This document shows positions 8,076-16,947 of a stretch of DNA of 30,926 nt, in pieces (position 1 is the stretch's first letter; the number at the start of each line of letters is the position of its first letter). The stretch lies in NCBI GenBank assembly GCA_910585795.1, contig CAJUFV010000038.1, positions 1 through 30,926 of the forward strand, given 5' to 3'. Position numbers and translations under genes: made by a program. The notes below the pieces were generated by a model, which ran no database searches, was not told the DNA's origin, and saw only the letters and a list, made by a program, of their open reading frames with translations. Source of the DNA: an uncultured Clostridia bacterium (lineage in GTDB: Bacteria; Bacillota; Clostridia; UBA1381).

Positions 8076-9080
8076 TCACCCCTGTATCTCATTAGTCAAT
8101 CTTACTTTTAGCTTCATAGTATGATTAAAGCCTCCGTTGATGGAGGCTTTATTTGCAGCAAAGGTATGAGTATCTTCGTCAATATAATACACATTGCTTA
8201 TATCCAATTCAGGAATAATAAGATGAAGCGAGGCTCCGGATATGCAATCCGTAATTCCGATTCCTGTAATTGTAATATAACAATCAGGCTTGCCGGAAAG
8301 TTTCAGCTTATTTTGTGCAATCTGCTTGTATTTTGCACTCGACAAATCTTTTTTTGGCTTTTCAACTTCTTGAAAAATACCGAATTTGCTTTCGAGTTCT
8401 TCATCGACTTCGAGAAGTATCAATTTATCATCTTCTCCTATAAGCTTTACTCTGGTAGCAATGCTGCTGTAATCTCTTGTTCTCTTATATGTCATAAGGT
8501 TTGAACCTGCTTCGACTACCCAATTTATCATACTATCGGCACGTTTTATGAGATGAATCTTCTCCATATCAGCATATATATAATACCTTTCGCCTGTATA
8601 CTGAAATGTTTCAAGCATTGCATCGCATAACACATCCCACGGAGTAGTTACCAAGCCTGACATTTCGTCAATTTTATAACTACATTCAGCCACTTCGCCG
8701 ATGGGAAGGTTAAATCTGTTGCATATATCTTTAAATATATACGGAAGGGTCTTGTTTTCATAGCTGAACGAATCGTGATTGTTTGACAAGTATCTGCAAA
8801 GGTCATACGCTGTAACGTTGATAATTCTTTCATCAGAATCATCCTGTTTTAATACCATACCGCCAAACAAGCCGACTCCATTCCAATAAAAAACAAGGCT
8901 ATGCCCTTCTGCAACATCAATTCCAGACCGTTCATATTCAGAACTGTCAAGCAGCGTAACCTGTGCTGTTCTCGGTGCTGCTCCCTTTCGTCCTCCCCAT
9001 TCAATCTTTTCTACTAATTCCGTAATATCAAACATACCATCGCTTCTTACAAGAATTAGTGTAATCTGTTGTTCATCCAT
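8076..9080 (-). CDS. xkdQ: Baseplate hub protein XkdQ (late control D-like)
   Basis: This 334-aa protein corresponds to XkdQ and the gpD/gp27-like hub on which the tail tube sits. Recognisable parts are VEKIEWGGRKGAAPRTAQVTL, the AYDLCRYLSNNHDSFSYENK segment with the tail-hub fold, and a late segment on peptide-like strands (LIIPELDISNVYYIDEDTH). The frame opens with GTG-ATG-TAT-ATG. AGGTG is best spaced for the third (ATG at 9080), so upstream starts are less likely. It follows the LysM protein by 20 nt and its 3' end carries the ribosome site of XkdR. Confidence 0.88.
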   Translation of the reverse strand: MDEQQITLILVRSDGMFDITELVEKIEWGGRKGAAPRTAQVTLLDSSEYERSGIDVAEGHSLVFYWNGVGLFGGMVLKQDDSDERIINVTAYDLCRYLSNNHDSFSYENKTLPYIFKDICNRFNLPIGEVAECSYKIDEMSGLVTTPWDVLCDAMLETFQYTGERYYIYADMEKIHLIKRADSMINWVVEAGSNLMTYKRTRDYSSIATRVKLIGEDDKLILLEVDEELESKFGIFQEVEKPKKDLSSAKYKQIAQNKLKLSGKPDCYITITGIGITDCISGASLHLIIPELDISNVYYIDEDTHTFAANKASINGGFNHTMKLKVRLTNEIQG

Positions 9081-9100
9081 ATACATCACCTACATTTCAG

Positions 9101-9748
9101 TCATACAGGAAGCTTTAAAACTTGCCCTGTATAAATGATATTGTCGGATGCTATTATGTCGGTGTTGAGATTATATATTTCTCTCCACCTATCGCCATCT
9201 CCGAGTTTGGATTGAGCAATACTCCACAAACAGTCTCCGTGAACAACTGTATATGTATCAGGCGTAGCTCGGTCATCATATCTTCCGTCTTCATTAGAAA
9301 CATATGCGGTTCCGTTATCTACTTCAAGCTTCCTGATTGTAGGCTGTCGATGTTCAACAAGCTCTATATCGAAATACTGAGTCCCGACATCTCCACCTTT
9401 TTCGTTCCAATTCAGCTTCGATATTTTTACGTACTTCCATATGTAACAATCAGTAATGACAAAATGACATACGCAGCCATTGTCCTTCCACGACTGCAAC
9501 TTTGATTTTATGGTATATGGATTGTACCAATACGTAAAATTTATGCCGGGGAATTTTCCCCACGGCAAAAACGAACTGAATGAAAACCTATGAGCTGCTC
9601 TATCCTTATGTACGAGGATTTCTCCAAGTCCGACAATATCAACCGTTTTGACACCTTCTCCTGTGTTTATCTTGAATTCTTCAGGATTTACAGGAAAATG
9701 TATTCTTTCGTTACCGTCATCGTAACTTAACCATATTTCATATGCCAT
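9101..9748 (-). CDS. xkdP: LysM-domain tail protein XkdP
   Basis: This 215-aa protein matches XkdP. An N-terminal domain (EIWLSYDDGNERIHFPVNPEEF, then LGEILVHKDRAAHRFSFSSFLP) is typical of baseplate-tube adaptor proteins, and a C-terminal LysM domain spans about residues 164-214 (VHGDCLWSIAQSKLGDGDRW). LysM here probably anchors the hub structure or contacts peptidoglycan during injection. It follows the tape measure stop by 10 nt; the ribosome site is weak, so translation may depend on coupling. Confidence 0.9.
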   Translation of the reverse strand: MAYEIWLSYDDGNERIHFPVNPEEFKINTGEGVKTVDIVGLGEILVHKDRAAHRFSFSSFLPWGKFPGINFTYWYNPYTIKSKLQSWKDNGCVCHFVITDCYIWKYVKISKLNWNEKGGDVGTQYFDIELVEHRQPTIRKLEVDNGTAYVSNEDGRYDDRATPDTYTVVHGDCLWSIAQSKLGDGDRWREIYNLNTDIIASDNIIYTGQVLKLPV

Positions 9749-9757
9749 ATGCTATAT

Positions 9758-12700
9758 TTAGAAGTCACGGCTTCTATCTCCTTCCTCATATATTTCTTCC
9801 TCAAAAATGTTAATCAGGATAGGCTTTATATTATCCATAACATAACTTATTATTTCCGACCTATCCCCACTCGCTCTTACACTTCCACTACCTTTCAGCT
9901 CTATAATATATTTCCTTTCTCCAACGCTATCTGAGCCTCTGTCATCAGATGAAGAAGCATATTCGCTCGGATTCAAACGATAATCGTCATCATCAAAGCG
10001 ATTTAAGATTCTATTGGTAGCATAAGCAGGAAATACGGTTGAGTCTTGCCTTCCTACTACAAGCTCTGGACCTTCCTCGCCGGCAATAAATGTATCTGCT
10101 GACGATGTGGTTCCGGTTGCATATGCAGGATATTCAGGTATAGCTCCTTTTGAGGTCTGTGAAGCATCTAAGCCATATCCAAGTTTTTGATAATTGCTTG
10201 TGCCTATTCTTCTCCTTAAAAGGTTAAGATTGCCGTTTAAAATCGAAGCCGTCTCCGAAGCTCTGATGACTTTTGCACCTTTTTCAAGATTCGCAAGAAC
10301 ATTTTTCCCTGCAAACGTAAACAATTTTCCGCTTTGGTAAATCAACTCTGTGGGGTCAAAAATACCTTTTTGGTCGTTTACATATGTCAAACCTCCTCGC
10401 CAATAGGAAGTACCTTCTGCATTACCTGCGGTAAACTGTGCAGGTGCATTTCCTTCTTGCTTGTAGGTTACTTTGTATGTAACACTCTTATTTCGAAGCC
10501 GTCCCTGATAACTTATTGCAGTTCCAATGTCCTCTTTTCCTTCAAAAGTACCGAGAACATTTAAGGCTGTGTCCTTGTTCTCCATTTTATCCTTTTGAGT
10601 ATTGGCTTCGGCTATCTGTTCTATGCCAAGAGTCTGACCGTCAACGCTTAATTCTGCGGTCTTTGAGTTGACCGTTGCGATTACTTGCTGTGCTTCGTTA
10701 AGAACATCAATATTTCCTTCTGCATTTACCTGTAATGATACGGCTCCATATCCGGCTAATGTCTGTGTTACTCCGCTTGCTATATCAAGAATGGATATAT
10801 CACCGTTTGCGTTTACGGAAACACCAACATTATTTTGACTATTGATTTGAGTTATCTTATTTGTAACATCATCAATTACGCTTACATCTCCGGTAGCACT
10901 AATTTCAATGGACTGATTTCCGCCAATAGCACCTAACGCACGAGCATATTCTGTCATACTTGCAGAAATCGCAGCAAGAGCATTTGGGTCTGCACTCATT
11001 AAGGCACTCTGCATATCAGCAAATCCATTTGACAACAATCCTTGACCTTGTGCTATTTCAAGAGATGTCATTCCGAGTTGCTGACCGATTGTGCCATAAT
11101 CACTTACATAATTTGAAAGAACACTACCTCCAGCTTTTACTACATCATCGAAACTTTCTTGTCCTGATTTTGCTAAAACGAGCTTATCAACATAGTCTGC
11201 CGCACTTTCTCCTGTATATTGCAGAGCATTTCTTAAAGCGTTTATGCTTTGGGTAGCATCCCTGCCATTAGATAATTCATACGTTGCTGTATTCAAGCTA
11301 CCGCCAACAGCTTTGTTAGCATTATCTTCATAAGCAGATATTTCATCTTTATACTTCAATGCCCACTTGTCATTTGCCAAATCGCTTGCTCTGTTCTTCC
11401 AAGCATCGGCAGTAGCAAAATATTCGTCAGCCAATTCTTCGTTTCCTGCCGCCAATGCCTCGTAATACTTATCCATAGCGGCATTCATTTTTGCATTAGC
11501 ACCTTTTTGACCGAGTTCATTCTGCTCTACATATTGCTTAGAGGTTGCATAATCATCAGCACCTTTTTCGAGGTCGATAAGCAAAGAACCTGTATCCCCT
11601 TTTGCCTCCAAATACTCCTTTTCTGTCAGGAGACCGATTGCCTTTTCCAAGTTATCCGTATCACAATTTATGTTCAAGTTGTATTCATCAGCTAACAGGC
11701 TTTTTATTTCTTCAATACGCTTTTTTGCTACCTCAACTTCAGCTTCTGAAGATTCACCAGAATTTATTTTTATATTCAACGTTTTGAACTCTGATTGAAG
11801 TGCAGACAATTCGTTCATTTTTCCTATATGAGAGTCAAGGCTTTCACCTGTTTTATTCATTCTTGTTCCAAATTCTCTACTATGTTCGTATGCCTTGTAC
11901 AATCCATACCCTAACGCTGTAACTGAACCAACACCAGCCGCAACAATGCCTACAGGCCCAAGAACTGATGCCAATCTTACAAGCAAACCTCCCGCTTTGA
12001 ACAAAGAACTAAGGTTTGAAAAAGCTGATGTTATATCTGAAACACCTTTTACAATTTTCAATCCGGTAAAAGCTCCACCGAGACCAACAACAGCAACTTT
12101 AACCAAATCAATATGATTTACAAGTCCCATAAACAAAGGGACGGCTGCTCCTACAACATTTGCCATTATGCCGCCTACCGTTTCCATAGCACCTGTGATT
12201 TCAGGCATATTAGCAACAAGAGCATCCATAGCAGGTACAAGCGCATCAGAAAGTCCTGCTCCTATGTCAGCCTTCATAACTTCCCAAGCAGCCTTCATCT
12301 TTTTGATTTTATGCTCTGCTGTATTTTCCATTGTCTCATATGCAGCATCGGTAGCTCCTGCGGCATTTGTCATTCCTTCAATAGCTTGTGTAAACTTCTC
12401 TGTACCTTGACCGGTAAGAGCAAGAGCCGCACTACCTGCCTGAACCGAGCTGAACATATCAGAAATACCCAATCCGCTTTTCTTTGCGTGTGCTTCAAGC
12501 AACTGTAATGCTCCTTGCAGATTTCCACCTTCTGACAAGAATTGTTTAAATCCTTTACCTGCAATACTCCTGAATGTCTTGTCTGTCTCTGTGCCTGATT
12601 GAGACAATTCGGTTATAGCTTGCCTTAGCTTAACAGTGGCACTTGCAGTAGGCATACCTTGTGCAGTCATAGCTGCCAATGCAGCAGAAACATCATCAAA

Positions 12701-13297
12701 CGAAACTCCTGCACCTACAGCGGTAGGAATAACATTGTATAAGCTGTTTGATAATTCTCCGAAGGTCGTTTTACCAAGCTTTACAGTGGTAAACATCAAG
12801 TCACTTGCTTTTTGCACTGAAAGATTTTCCAATCCATAAGCGTTTGTAACAGATGTTAAACCATCAACAGCAGTTTCAAGGTCAGATACACCGCCAACAG
12901 CAGCCTTATTCGCTATGCCAAGGAAGTCTATCGAATCTTCTTGCGATACACCTGCGGAGATGGCTTGATACAGCGCAGAAGTGGTATCAGACAATGAAGC
13001 ACCTGTCTCCTTTACAAAATCCTTTACATCGGCTTTCATAGCTGTCATAGCACTATTGCTAATATCGGGAAGCAAAGTGAACACTTCTGCCATTCCGCTT
13101 TCAAAATCTCTTGCGGTAGACATACACTCCTTGCCAAAATCAACTACTTTTTTTACTGCAAAAAGAGAAGCGGCTGCTTTCGCAACCTTGTTAAATGTAT
13201 TTTCGAGCCTGTTTCCGCTCGATGCCATTCCTGAGAGGGTAGCAGACATATTGTCCTGTGCATCGAATATGGCTGTGAATGTGGAAGCACCTGCCAT
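9758..13297 (-). CDS. Tape measure protein (TP901 family)
   Basis: This 1179-aa protein sets tail length. Residues about 85-400 are a clear TP901 core (KETGASLSDTTSALYQAISA, TTVKLGKTTFGELSN, MTAQGMPTASATVKLRQAI). Hydrophobic segments at about 375-415 and 435-465 fit the membrane-spanning parts that help DNA cross the host membrane. A helical charged section follows, then three tandem 29-residue repeats (801-887), and a C-terminal half with a GTSSADTFIAGEEGPELVVG motif common near tape measure ends. It directly follows the frameshifted chaperone gene, as usual for long-tailed phages. The ATG at 13297 lies three bases before the fusion frame's stop codon on the minus strand. Confidence 0.93.
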   Translation of the reverse strand: MAGASTFTAIFDAQDNMSATLSGMASSGNRLENTFNKVAKAAASLFAVKKVVDFGKECMSTARDFESGMAEVFTLLPDISNSAMTAMKADVKDFVKETGASLSDTTSALYQAISAGVSQEDSIDFLGIANKAAVGGVSDLETAVDGLTSVTNAYGLENLSVQKASDLMFTTVKLGKTTFGELSNSLYNVIPTAVGAGVSFDDVSAALAAMTAQGMPTASATVKLRQAITELSQSGTETDKTFRSIAGKGFKQFLSEGGNLQGALQLLEAHAKKSGLGISDMFSSVQAGSAALALTGQGTEKFTQAIEGMTNAAGATDAAYETMENTAEHKIKKMKAAWEVMKADIGAGLSDALVPAMDALVANMPEITGAMETVGGIMANVVGAAVPLFMGLVNHIDLVKVAVVGLGGAFTGLKIVKGVSDITSAFSNLSSLFKAGGLLVRLASVLGPVGIVAAGVGSVTALGYGLYKAYEHSREFGTRMNKTGESLDSHIGKMNELSALQSEFKTLNIKINSGESSEAEVEVAKKRIEEIKSLLADEYNLNINCDTDNLEKAIGLLTEKEYLEAKGDTGSLLIDLEKGADDYATSKQYVEQNELGQKGANAKMNAAMDKYYEALAAGNEELADEYFATADAWKNRASDLANDKWALKYKDEISAYEDNANKAVGGSLNTATYELSNGRDATQSINALRNALQYTGESAADYVDKLVLAKSGQESFDDVVKAGGSVLSNYVSDYGTIGQQLGMTSLEIAQGQGLLSNGFADMQSALMSADPNALAAISASMTEYARALGAIGGNQSIEISATGDVSVIDDVTNKITQINSQNNVGVSVNANGDISILDIASGVTQTLAGYGAVSLQVNAEGNIDVLNEAQQVIATVNSKTAELSVDGQTLGIEQIAEANTQKDKMENKDTALNVLGTFEGKEDIGTAISYQGRLRNKSVTYKVTYKQEGNAPAQFTAGNAEGTSYWRGGLTYVNDQKGIFDPTELIYQSGKLFTFAGKNVLANLEKGAKVIRASETASILNGNLNLLRRRIGTSNYQKLGYGLDASQTSKGAIPEYPAYATGTTSSADTFIAGEEGPELVVGRQDSTVFPAYATNRILNRFDDDDYRLNPSEYASSSDDRGSDSVGERKYIIELKGSGSVRASGDRSEIISYVMDNIKPILINIFEEEIYEEGDRSRDF
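10637..10897 (-). repeat. Three tandem 29-residue repeats inside the tape measure protein
   Basis: The units start at ATGDVSVIDD, ANGDISILDI and AEGNIDVLNE and are exactly 29 codons apart (first bases at 10897, 10810 and 10723). The first two end in SVN and QVN before the next unit; the last is one residue shorter. They look like repeated short beta units outside the helical core. Number of copies may vary between relatives. Confidence 0.75.
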
Positions 13298-13299
13298 AA

Positions 13300-13958
13300 C
13301 TAACTACCCCCCTTCTTCAGCAATGCTTTCTGCAAAACGTTAATAGCTTTGACAGGATTCTCCATTTCTGCGAGTTCAGAAGCAATATAAGAGCTTCTGA
13401 CTCTTGGTGACATAGCAAGGAATTCATCAAGTCGAATCCCTTTCCTTTGCCAAAGAATATGCCACCAATAGAATTCAGAACCGCTGTCTTCTATTAGTTT
13501 TTTGCAGCTTCAACATCGTCTTCATCCCCATCTTCAGGAGTAGCCAGATGCAGGGCAACCGCAAGGCGATTCTGCAATTCCGCATATTCTTCTTGCGTGA
13601 ATACCTTGTACGGCATATCCATTACGTCTTCGCAGTCATAGAATTTCATAAGGTCTTTATCCTTCAGATTCGGATAAACAAGAGCTTCTATCATAATGTT
13701 TTTAGCTGCGGCAGTATTGTCATATGATACTTCCTTTACAATCTGTCCATTTGCGATAATCGGGTTTTTCTTGCGGTCATACGCAATGCGTTCGTGGCGA
13801 TAAAATCCTCTAATCGCCTCGATTTTATCAAACGGAAGGACTCTAACATGAAATTTAACAGGCTTGCCGTTATCGTCAGTGAATCTGTCGAAGCCGGGGA
13901 TTTCAACAATGCCTTCCTTCTTAAACTCATTTTTCATAAATGCACTTAAATTACCCAT
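13300..13958 (-). CDS. Tail assembly chaperone, -1 frameshift fusion (G-T type)
   Basis: Reading the chaperone gene to AAC at 13497-13499 and then slipping back one base gives an extra 65 codons (LIEDSGSEFYWWHILWQRKG onward) to TAG at 13300-13302. The fused product is 219 aa (154 + 65). The extension has no start codon or ribosome site at its beginning, is rich in Trp and ends with AINVLQKALLKKGGS. Lambda G/GT and many other tailed phages make such a fusion just before the tape measure gene; the T part recruits the tail tube protein to the tape measure. Position, length and slippery site all fit. Coordinates describe the joined product (13958..13497 joined to 13497..13300). Confidence 0.85.
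13494..13958 (-). CDS. xkdN: Tail assembly chaperone XkdN (unshifted product, G type)
   Basis: This 154-aa protein resembles XkdN: GNLSAFMKNEFKKEGIVEIP start, a domain with KFHVRVLPFDKIEAIR, then AAAKNIMIEALVYPNLKD, and an acidic end (DGDEDDVEAAKN). It coats the tape measure during tail assembly and is not expected in the finished virion. The last codons GCA-AAA-AAC-TAA form the slippery site. The gene is preceded by a terminator-like hairpin after the tail tube gene and by a GGAGG site. Confidence 0.88.
   Translation of the reverse strand: MGNLSAFMKNEFKKEGIVEIPGFDRFTDDNGKPVKFHVRVLPFDKIEAIRGFYRHERIAYDRKKNPIIANGQIVKEVSYDNTAAAKNIMIEALVYPNLKDKDLMKFYDCEDVMDMPYKVFTQEEYAELQNRLAVALHLATPEDGDEDDVEAAKN
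13497..13503 (-). promoter_or_regulatory. Programmed -1 frameshift heptamer A_AAA_AAC
   Basis: On the minus strand the chaperone frame reads GCA-AAA-AAC-TAA. A_AAA_AAC is a canonical X_XXY_YYZ heptamer in exactly the right phase, with the stop codon directly behind it. After the slip the next codon is CTA and the frame stays open for 65 codons. I see no strong downstream hairpin or well-placed internal Shine-Dalgarno, so the stop codon itself may be the pausing element. Confidence 0.85.
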
Positions 13959-14012
13959 CGTTTTATACCTCCATAACTTAAAATTGTTCTGTTTTCTGCA
14001 AATAATTGTGAT

Positions 14013-14043
14013 AATGAGAAAAGGGAAGCAAACGCCTCCCTTT
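14013..14043 (-). terminator. Terminator-like hairpin after the tail tube gene
   Basis: Minus-strand arms AAAGGGAGGC (14034-14043) and GCTTCCCTTT (14020-14029) form a 10-bp stem with one G-U pair and a GTTT loop, followed by TCTC after the T run. It lies between the tail tube stop and the chaperone start inside the structural operon. It could lower expression of chaperone and tape measure relative to sheath and tube. Confidence 0.75.
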
Positions 14044-14051
14044 AACCTGCA

Positions 14052-14483
14052 TCAAGTAACACTGTATGCAAGAAATTCAACCTCATTTTGTATGAACTCT
14101 CCTTCTGAGTCAAGCTCCATAATAGGAATTTCACTTGTAATAACGCACCCGGTACAAGTAACAGTATCAATTCCATATGTATCATAGTAATCGCTATGCT
14201 TATCATTGGCTATGCCTTGAATAGTAAACTCAGGTGTTTCACCTGTTTCAAGAAATTTGTTCATAACATCACGGAATATGTTTGTCGATTTATACTCCGT
14301 AATTGTTATTTTGTGTTCAACGCCCATATATCTTGCTGTTTGGGTTTTTTCTCCCAACCCTCTTGCCTTAGCAACTTCCGGAGCAGATGTAACCTTAAAC
14401 TTTACTGTGTCCATTACAGTATAGCCTTCAACAATTACCTTTCCTTCACGCGCCGAGACACGTCTTCTATGATTCTGGTTCAT
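14052..14483 (-). CDS. xkdM: Tail tube protein XkdM (DUF2001)
   Basis: This 143-aa protein is XkdM-like: RRRVSAREGKVIVEGYTVMD start, then KITITEYKSTNIFRDVMNKF and the GCVITSEIPIMELDSEGEF end, consistent with the tube fold of contractile phages. It stacks as hexamers to form the inner tube. AAGGAGG lies seven bases before the ATG and it follows the sheath gene by 16 nt, the usual sheath-tube pair. Confidence 0.92.
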   Translation of the reverse strand: MNQNHRRRVSAREGKVIVEGYTVMDTVKFKVTSAPEVAKARGLGEKTQTARYMGVEHKITITEYKSTNIFRDVMNKFLETGETPEFTIQGIANDKHSDYYDTYGIDTVTCTGCVITSEIPIMELDSEGEFIQNEVEFLAYSVT

Positions 14484-14499
14484 AATACAGCCTCCTTTC

Positions 14500-15831
14500 T
14501 TATCTTGTCGTTATATTGAAGTAATACTTTTCTGAAGCATCAACCGCCTGAATACCGACATCAAAAACAGTATAGTCATCAACAGACAATGTTTTATTGA
14601 CAACAAAATCGTTGTCATAATTAACATTTTTGATTGCTCCACTGTCAGCAAATATCTTCAAGATAGAGCGTCCGAGTCCTTCCTCCAATGCCCAATCATC
14701 TTCGTAATTATCATACTTTTTCGGAGGAAAATTCTGTTTGAGTGTATCAGCAAAGGCATCGTACACACGAATAATCTTATTTTTCCTGTAGTCCTTAGTC
14801 TTTTTAGGCGTGAATGAAGTGAAGCTGTTGATGTCTGTCTCAACAATAACCTCATTATCTTCGGACATTGTAAAGAAAAACTCTCCGTTTTTAATAGCCT
14901 GTACGGATGCTTCATCATTTTTCTCGCCTATAACTCTTACAGCACCTTCATATTTTGTATATGTATTGCTTTCGAGTTCGCTTGCTCCTGCCTGAATACC
15001 TGCGACAAAAGCTGTAGCCTGTTCTGTTGTGAGCTTTATCCCGTCTTCAAGCTCTACTGAGTTTGTAACATTGATAATGCCTTCATAGTCAGCTTTGAGG
15101 TTTGCAACAACACCAACAACTGTTTTTCCCATTGACTCACGCATATATACGATCTTGCTCTTAAACATCTGCTTCAATGAATCATCACCAAACGGAAATG
15201 CTATGCTGTTGCATTTAGCCTTTTCACAAGCATCCAAGAATAACGCAACATCGTTGTTTGTAGCTTCTTCATCCGAACCGCCTGTTAAAGAAACACCTGC
15301 ATTTTCTGTCAACTCTCCTTCTCCTGAGAATATGACATAATCAGATTGAACACCTGCAAGGTCTTCTGCATTAGTTACTCCCTCATAATCGCCCACAGCA
15401 TCAGCATCAAGGTATACTGTAACATCAAATCCACCTACAGGATTTTCTTCAACTGCCACCTTTATATCGTTGCCCCTGCTTCCGGTATATTTTGCCTTAG
15501 CTTTGAGGTTTCCGATTTCTCCTGTTGCAGCCTTACCGCCGTTAAGGATATATGCGAGGACTGTCTTTGCGCCTTTCAGACCTTCTCTTATAAGCAAGGT
15601 TGAATCGTCCTTTTCTTCTACGCCTCTGCCAAGCAATGCCTTATTTGCATTTGGTGTTTTTCCGTCTATTTCGATAAACGTATTTTTCGGTCCCCAATCA
15701 TATCCGTTAAGCGGAATAATTGAAATACCTCTCGTTGCAGTGCTGATGCTTTCTGTTTCCTTCGGGTTGAAGTTCATATATGCGCCGGCACGCACTTTTT
15801 CACCGACTTTTTCAAATCTGCCACCTGCCAT
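14500..15831 (-). CDS. xkdK: Tail sheath protein XkdK
   Basis: This 443-aa protein is a contractile sheath protein. Clear features are the N-terminal GRFEKVGEKVRAGAYMNF and RGISIIPLNGYDWGPKN segment, a central domain (about residues 190-330), and a C-terminal domain with SFTSFTPKKTKDYRKNKIIR and DNYEDDWALEEGLGRSILK. The sheath shortens to drive the tube through the cell envelope and marks this as a myovirus-type particle. AAGGGGGTGAAA precedes the ATG, inside the last codons of the preceding gene. Confidence 0.94.
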   Translation of the reverse strand: MAGGRFEKVGEKVRAGAYMNFNPKETESISTATRGISIIPLNGYDWGPKNTFIEIDGKTPNANKALLGRGVEEKDDSTLLIREGLKGAKTVLAYILNGGKAATGEIGNLKAKAKYTGSRGNDIKVAVEENPVGGFDVTVYLDADAVGDYEGVTNAEDLAGVQSDYVIFSGEGELTENAGVSLTGGSDEEATNNDVALFLDACEKAKCNSIAFPFGDDSLKQMFKSKIVYMRESMGKTVVGVVANLKADYEGIINVTNSVELEDGIKLTTEQATAFVAGIQAGASELESNTYTKYEGAVRVIGEKNDEASVQAIKNGEFFFTMSEDNEVIVETDINSFTSFTPKKTKDYRKNKIIRVYDAFADTLKQNFPPKKYDNYEDDWALEEGLGRSILKIFADSGAIKNVNYDNDFVVNKTLSVDDYTVFDVGIQAVDASEKYYFNITTR

Positions 15832-15834
15832 TGA

Positions 15835-16068
15835 TTATTTCACCCCCTTATCCTTCCATTCTTTTATGTGATTTTTCACTTCGGCTACCGTATATTCTTT
15901 GCCGGAATCCAAACTCGATGTCGCTCCATCGAAAAGCGAAGTTGTAACACCGAACAAAGTCATACAATCGGAGCGAAGTCTGGCAAGAGCATACGTCTTG
16001 CCGGTCTTAGGCTTGTTTTCTGCCGTTGCATTTTCTGCAACAGGCTGTTCCGAAACATTCTTTGCCAT
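15835..16068 (-). CDS. Small protein before the sheath gene, function unknown
   Basis: This 77-aa protein has a disordered, Ala/Glu/Lys-rich N-terminus (about 25 residues) and a compact remainder (KTYALARLRSDCMTLFGVTT, then KEYTVAEVKNHIKEWKDKGVK). Such small genes occur before the sheath gene in PBSX-like phages and are possibly related to XkdJ-region proteins. AAGGAGG lies seven bases before the ATG. It probably has a role in tail completion or sheath assembly, but no function can be read from the sequence. Confidence 0.55.
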   Translation of the reverse strand: MAKNVSEQPVAENATAENKPKTGKTYALARLRSDCMTLFGVTTSLFDGATSSLDSGKEYTVAEVKNHIKEWKDKGVK

Positions 16069-16080
16069 TTCAAATCCTCC

Positions 16081-16521
16081 TTATTGAACAAAATTTATTC
16101 CAAAATTAGATACAAGCTGAGCAAAATCGTCCTCATAAGAGTAAACGCTATCCCATCGTATATAAAGTTGTACTACATTGAAGTCAACCTTTTTCAATGT
16201 TGTATTTCGTATTCTGAAGTATTTGCCGCTATACGAACCATCTTCATTGACAATAGGAATTAAATTTCTGTTCTGCTTGAAATGTTGCTGAACCCTGTAT
16301 CCGGATTCCCACGCTTCTTCAGTAGATTTATCAAAAAACTTAACAAACCAACTGTATTTGTAGTCATAAGCATCCAAACTGCTATCGGCAGTTTCAACTT
16401 CCGGAACAGGGAAATAAATAGCCGGAGAGTCATATCCCTCCGGCACTTCTTTAAAAAATTTATTATGGTTATTGAGCAAGCCTATGATTTCTCTTGCTAT
16501 GCTTGCCATTTCCTGATTCAT
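16081..16521 (-). CDS. Tail terminator-like / minor tail protein
   Basis: This 146-aa protein (MNQEMASIAREIIGLLNNHN start, PAIYFPVPEVETAD, YSWFVKFFDKSTEEAWESGY, LKKVDFNVVQLYIRWDS) has the length, place and helix-strand pattern of tail terminator proteins that cap the tube and join it to the head. It lies between the HK97 gp10-like protein and the sheath region, as in PBSX-like phages. The exact family is my judgement from context and pattern. Confidence 0.6.
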   Translation of the reverse strand: MNQEMASIAREIIGLLNNHNKFFKEVPEGYDSPAIYFPVPEVETADSSLDAYDYKYSWFVKFFDKSTEEAWESGYRVQQHFKQNRNLIPIVNEDGSYSGKYFRIRNTTLKKVDFNVVQLYIRWDSVYSYEDDFAQLVSNFGINFVQ

Positions 16522-16533
16522 TGTATCACCTAC

Positions 16534-16947
16534 CTATATGATGGTCGGAAGCCAAGCTTCAAACTTTACCTGTACATACTTAGGAAACTCATTCTCCATC
16601 AATCGGACAGCAGCTTCCCAAAAGTGAGAGCCTTCTATCCATCTTCCACCGCCTCGTGTATGATGTCCGTCATTAACATACTTGATATAGTATACATTAC
16701 TGCCTACTTCGTATGAGGAGCTTGTTTCAATCCATACATTTTCAGGATTTCCTTTGTGAAAGCTATTCAACATCAATCTTGTGTCTACATTGCCTCTCTC
16801 CAATATTGCATCCTGAACCATATTAAGGAATTCTATCGCTGCTCCTTCGAGGAAGGTTTTAAACTCTCTCTTGAAGTCCTTAGTGGCAGCAGCCTCTAAC
16901 CTGCGAAAAAATTCGGAGTATTGAGAAAAATCAACCGTAGCACCCAT
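16534..16947 (-). CDS. xkdI: HK97 gp10-like tail completion protein XkdI
   Basis: This 137-aa protein matches the HK97 gp10 / XkdI family: helical start, GNVDTRLMLNSFHKGNPENV and the family-typical YYIKYVNDGHHTRGGGRWIE segment (hydrophobic-YV-x2-G-x-R type). It is thought to complete the head-tail joint. Its ATG is at the end of the preceding gene (a one-base overlap with its TGA) and follows GGAGG. Confidence 0.85.
   Translation of the reverse strand: MGATVDFSQYSEFFRRLEAAATKDFKREFKTFLEGAAIEFLNMVQDAILERGNVDTRLMLNSFHKGNPENVWIETSSSYEVGSNVYYIKYVNDGHHTRGGGRWIEGSHFWEAAVRLMENEFPKYVQVKFEAWLPTII

Noticed and set aside
13300..13404. Independent short gene starting at an internal ATG in the frameshift extension
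   Set aside because: The ATG is in the middle of the conserved-looking segment and has no ribosome site; the slippery heptamer explains the open frame better.
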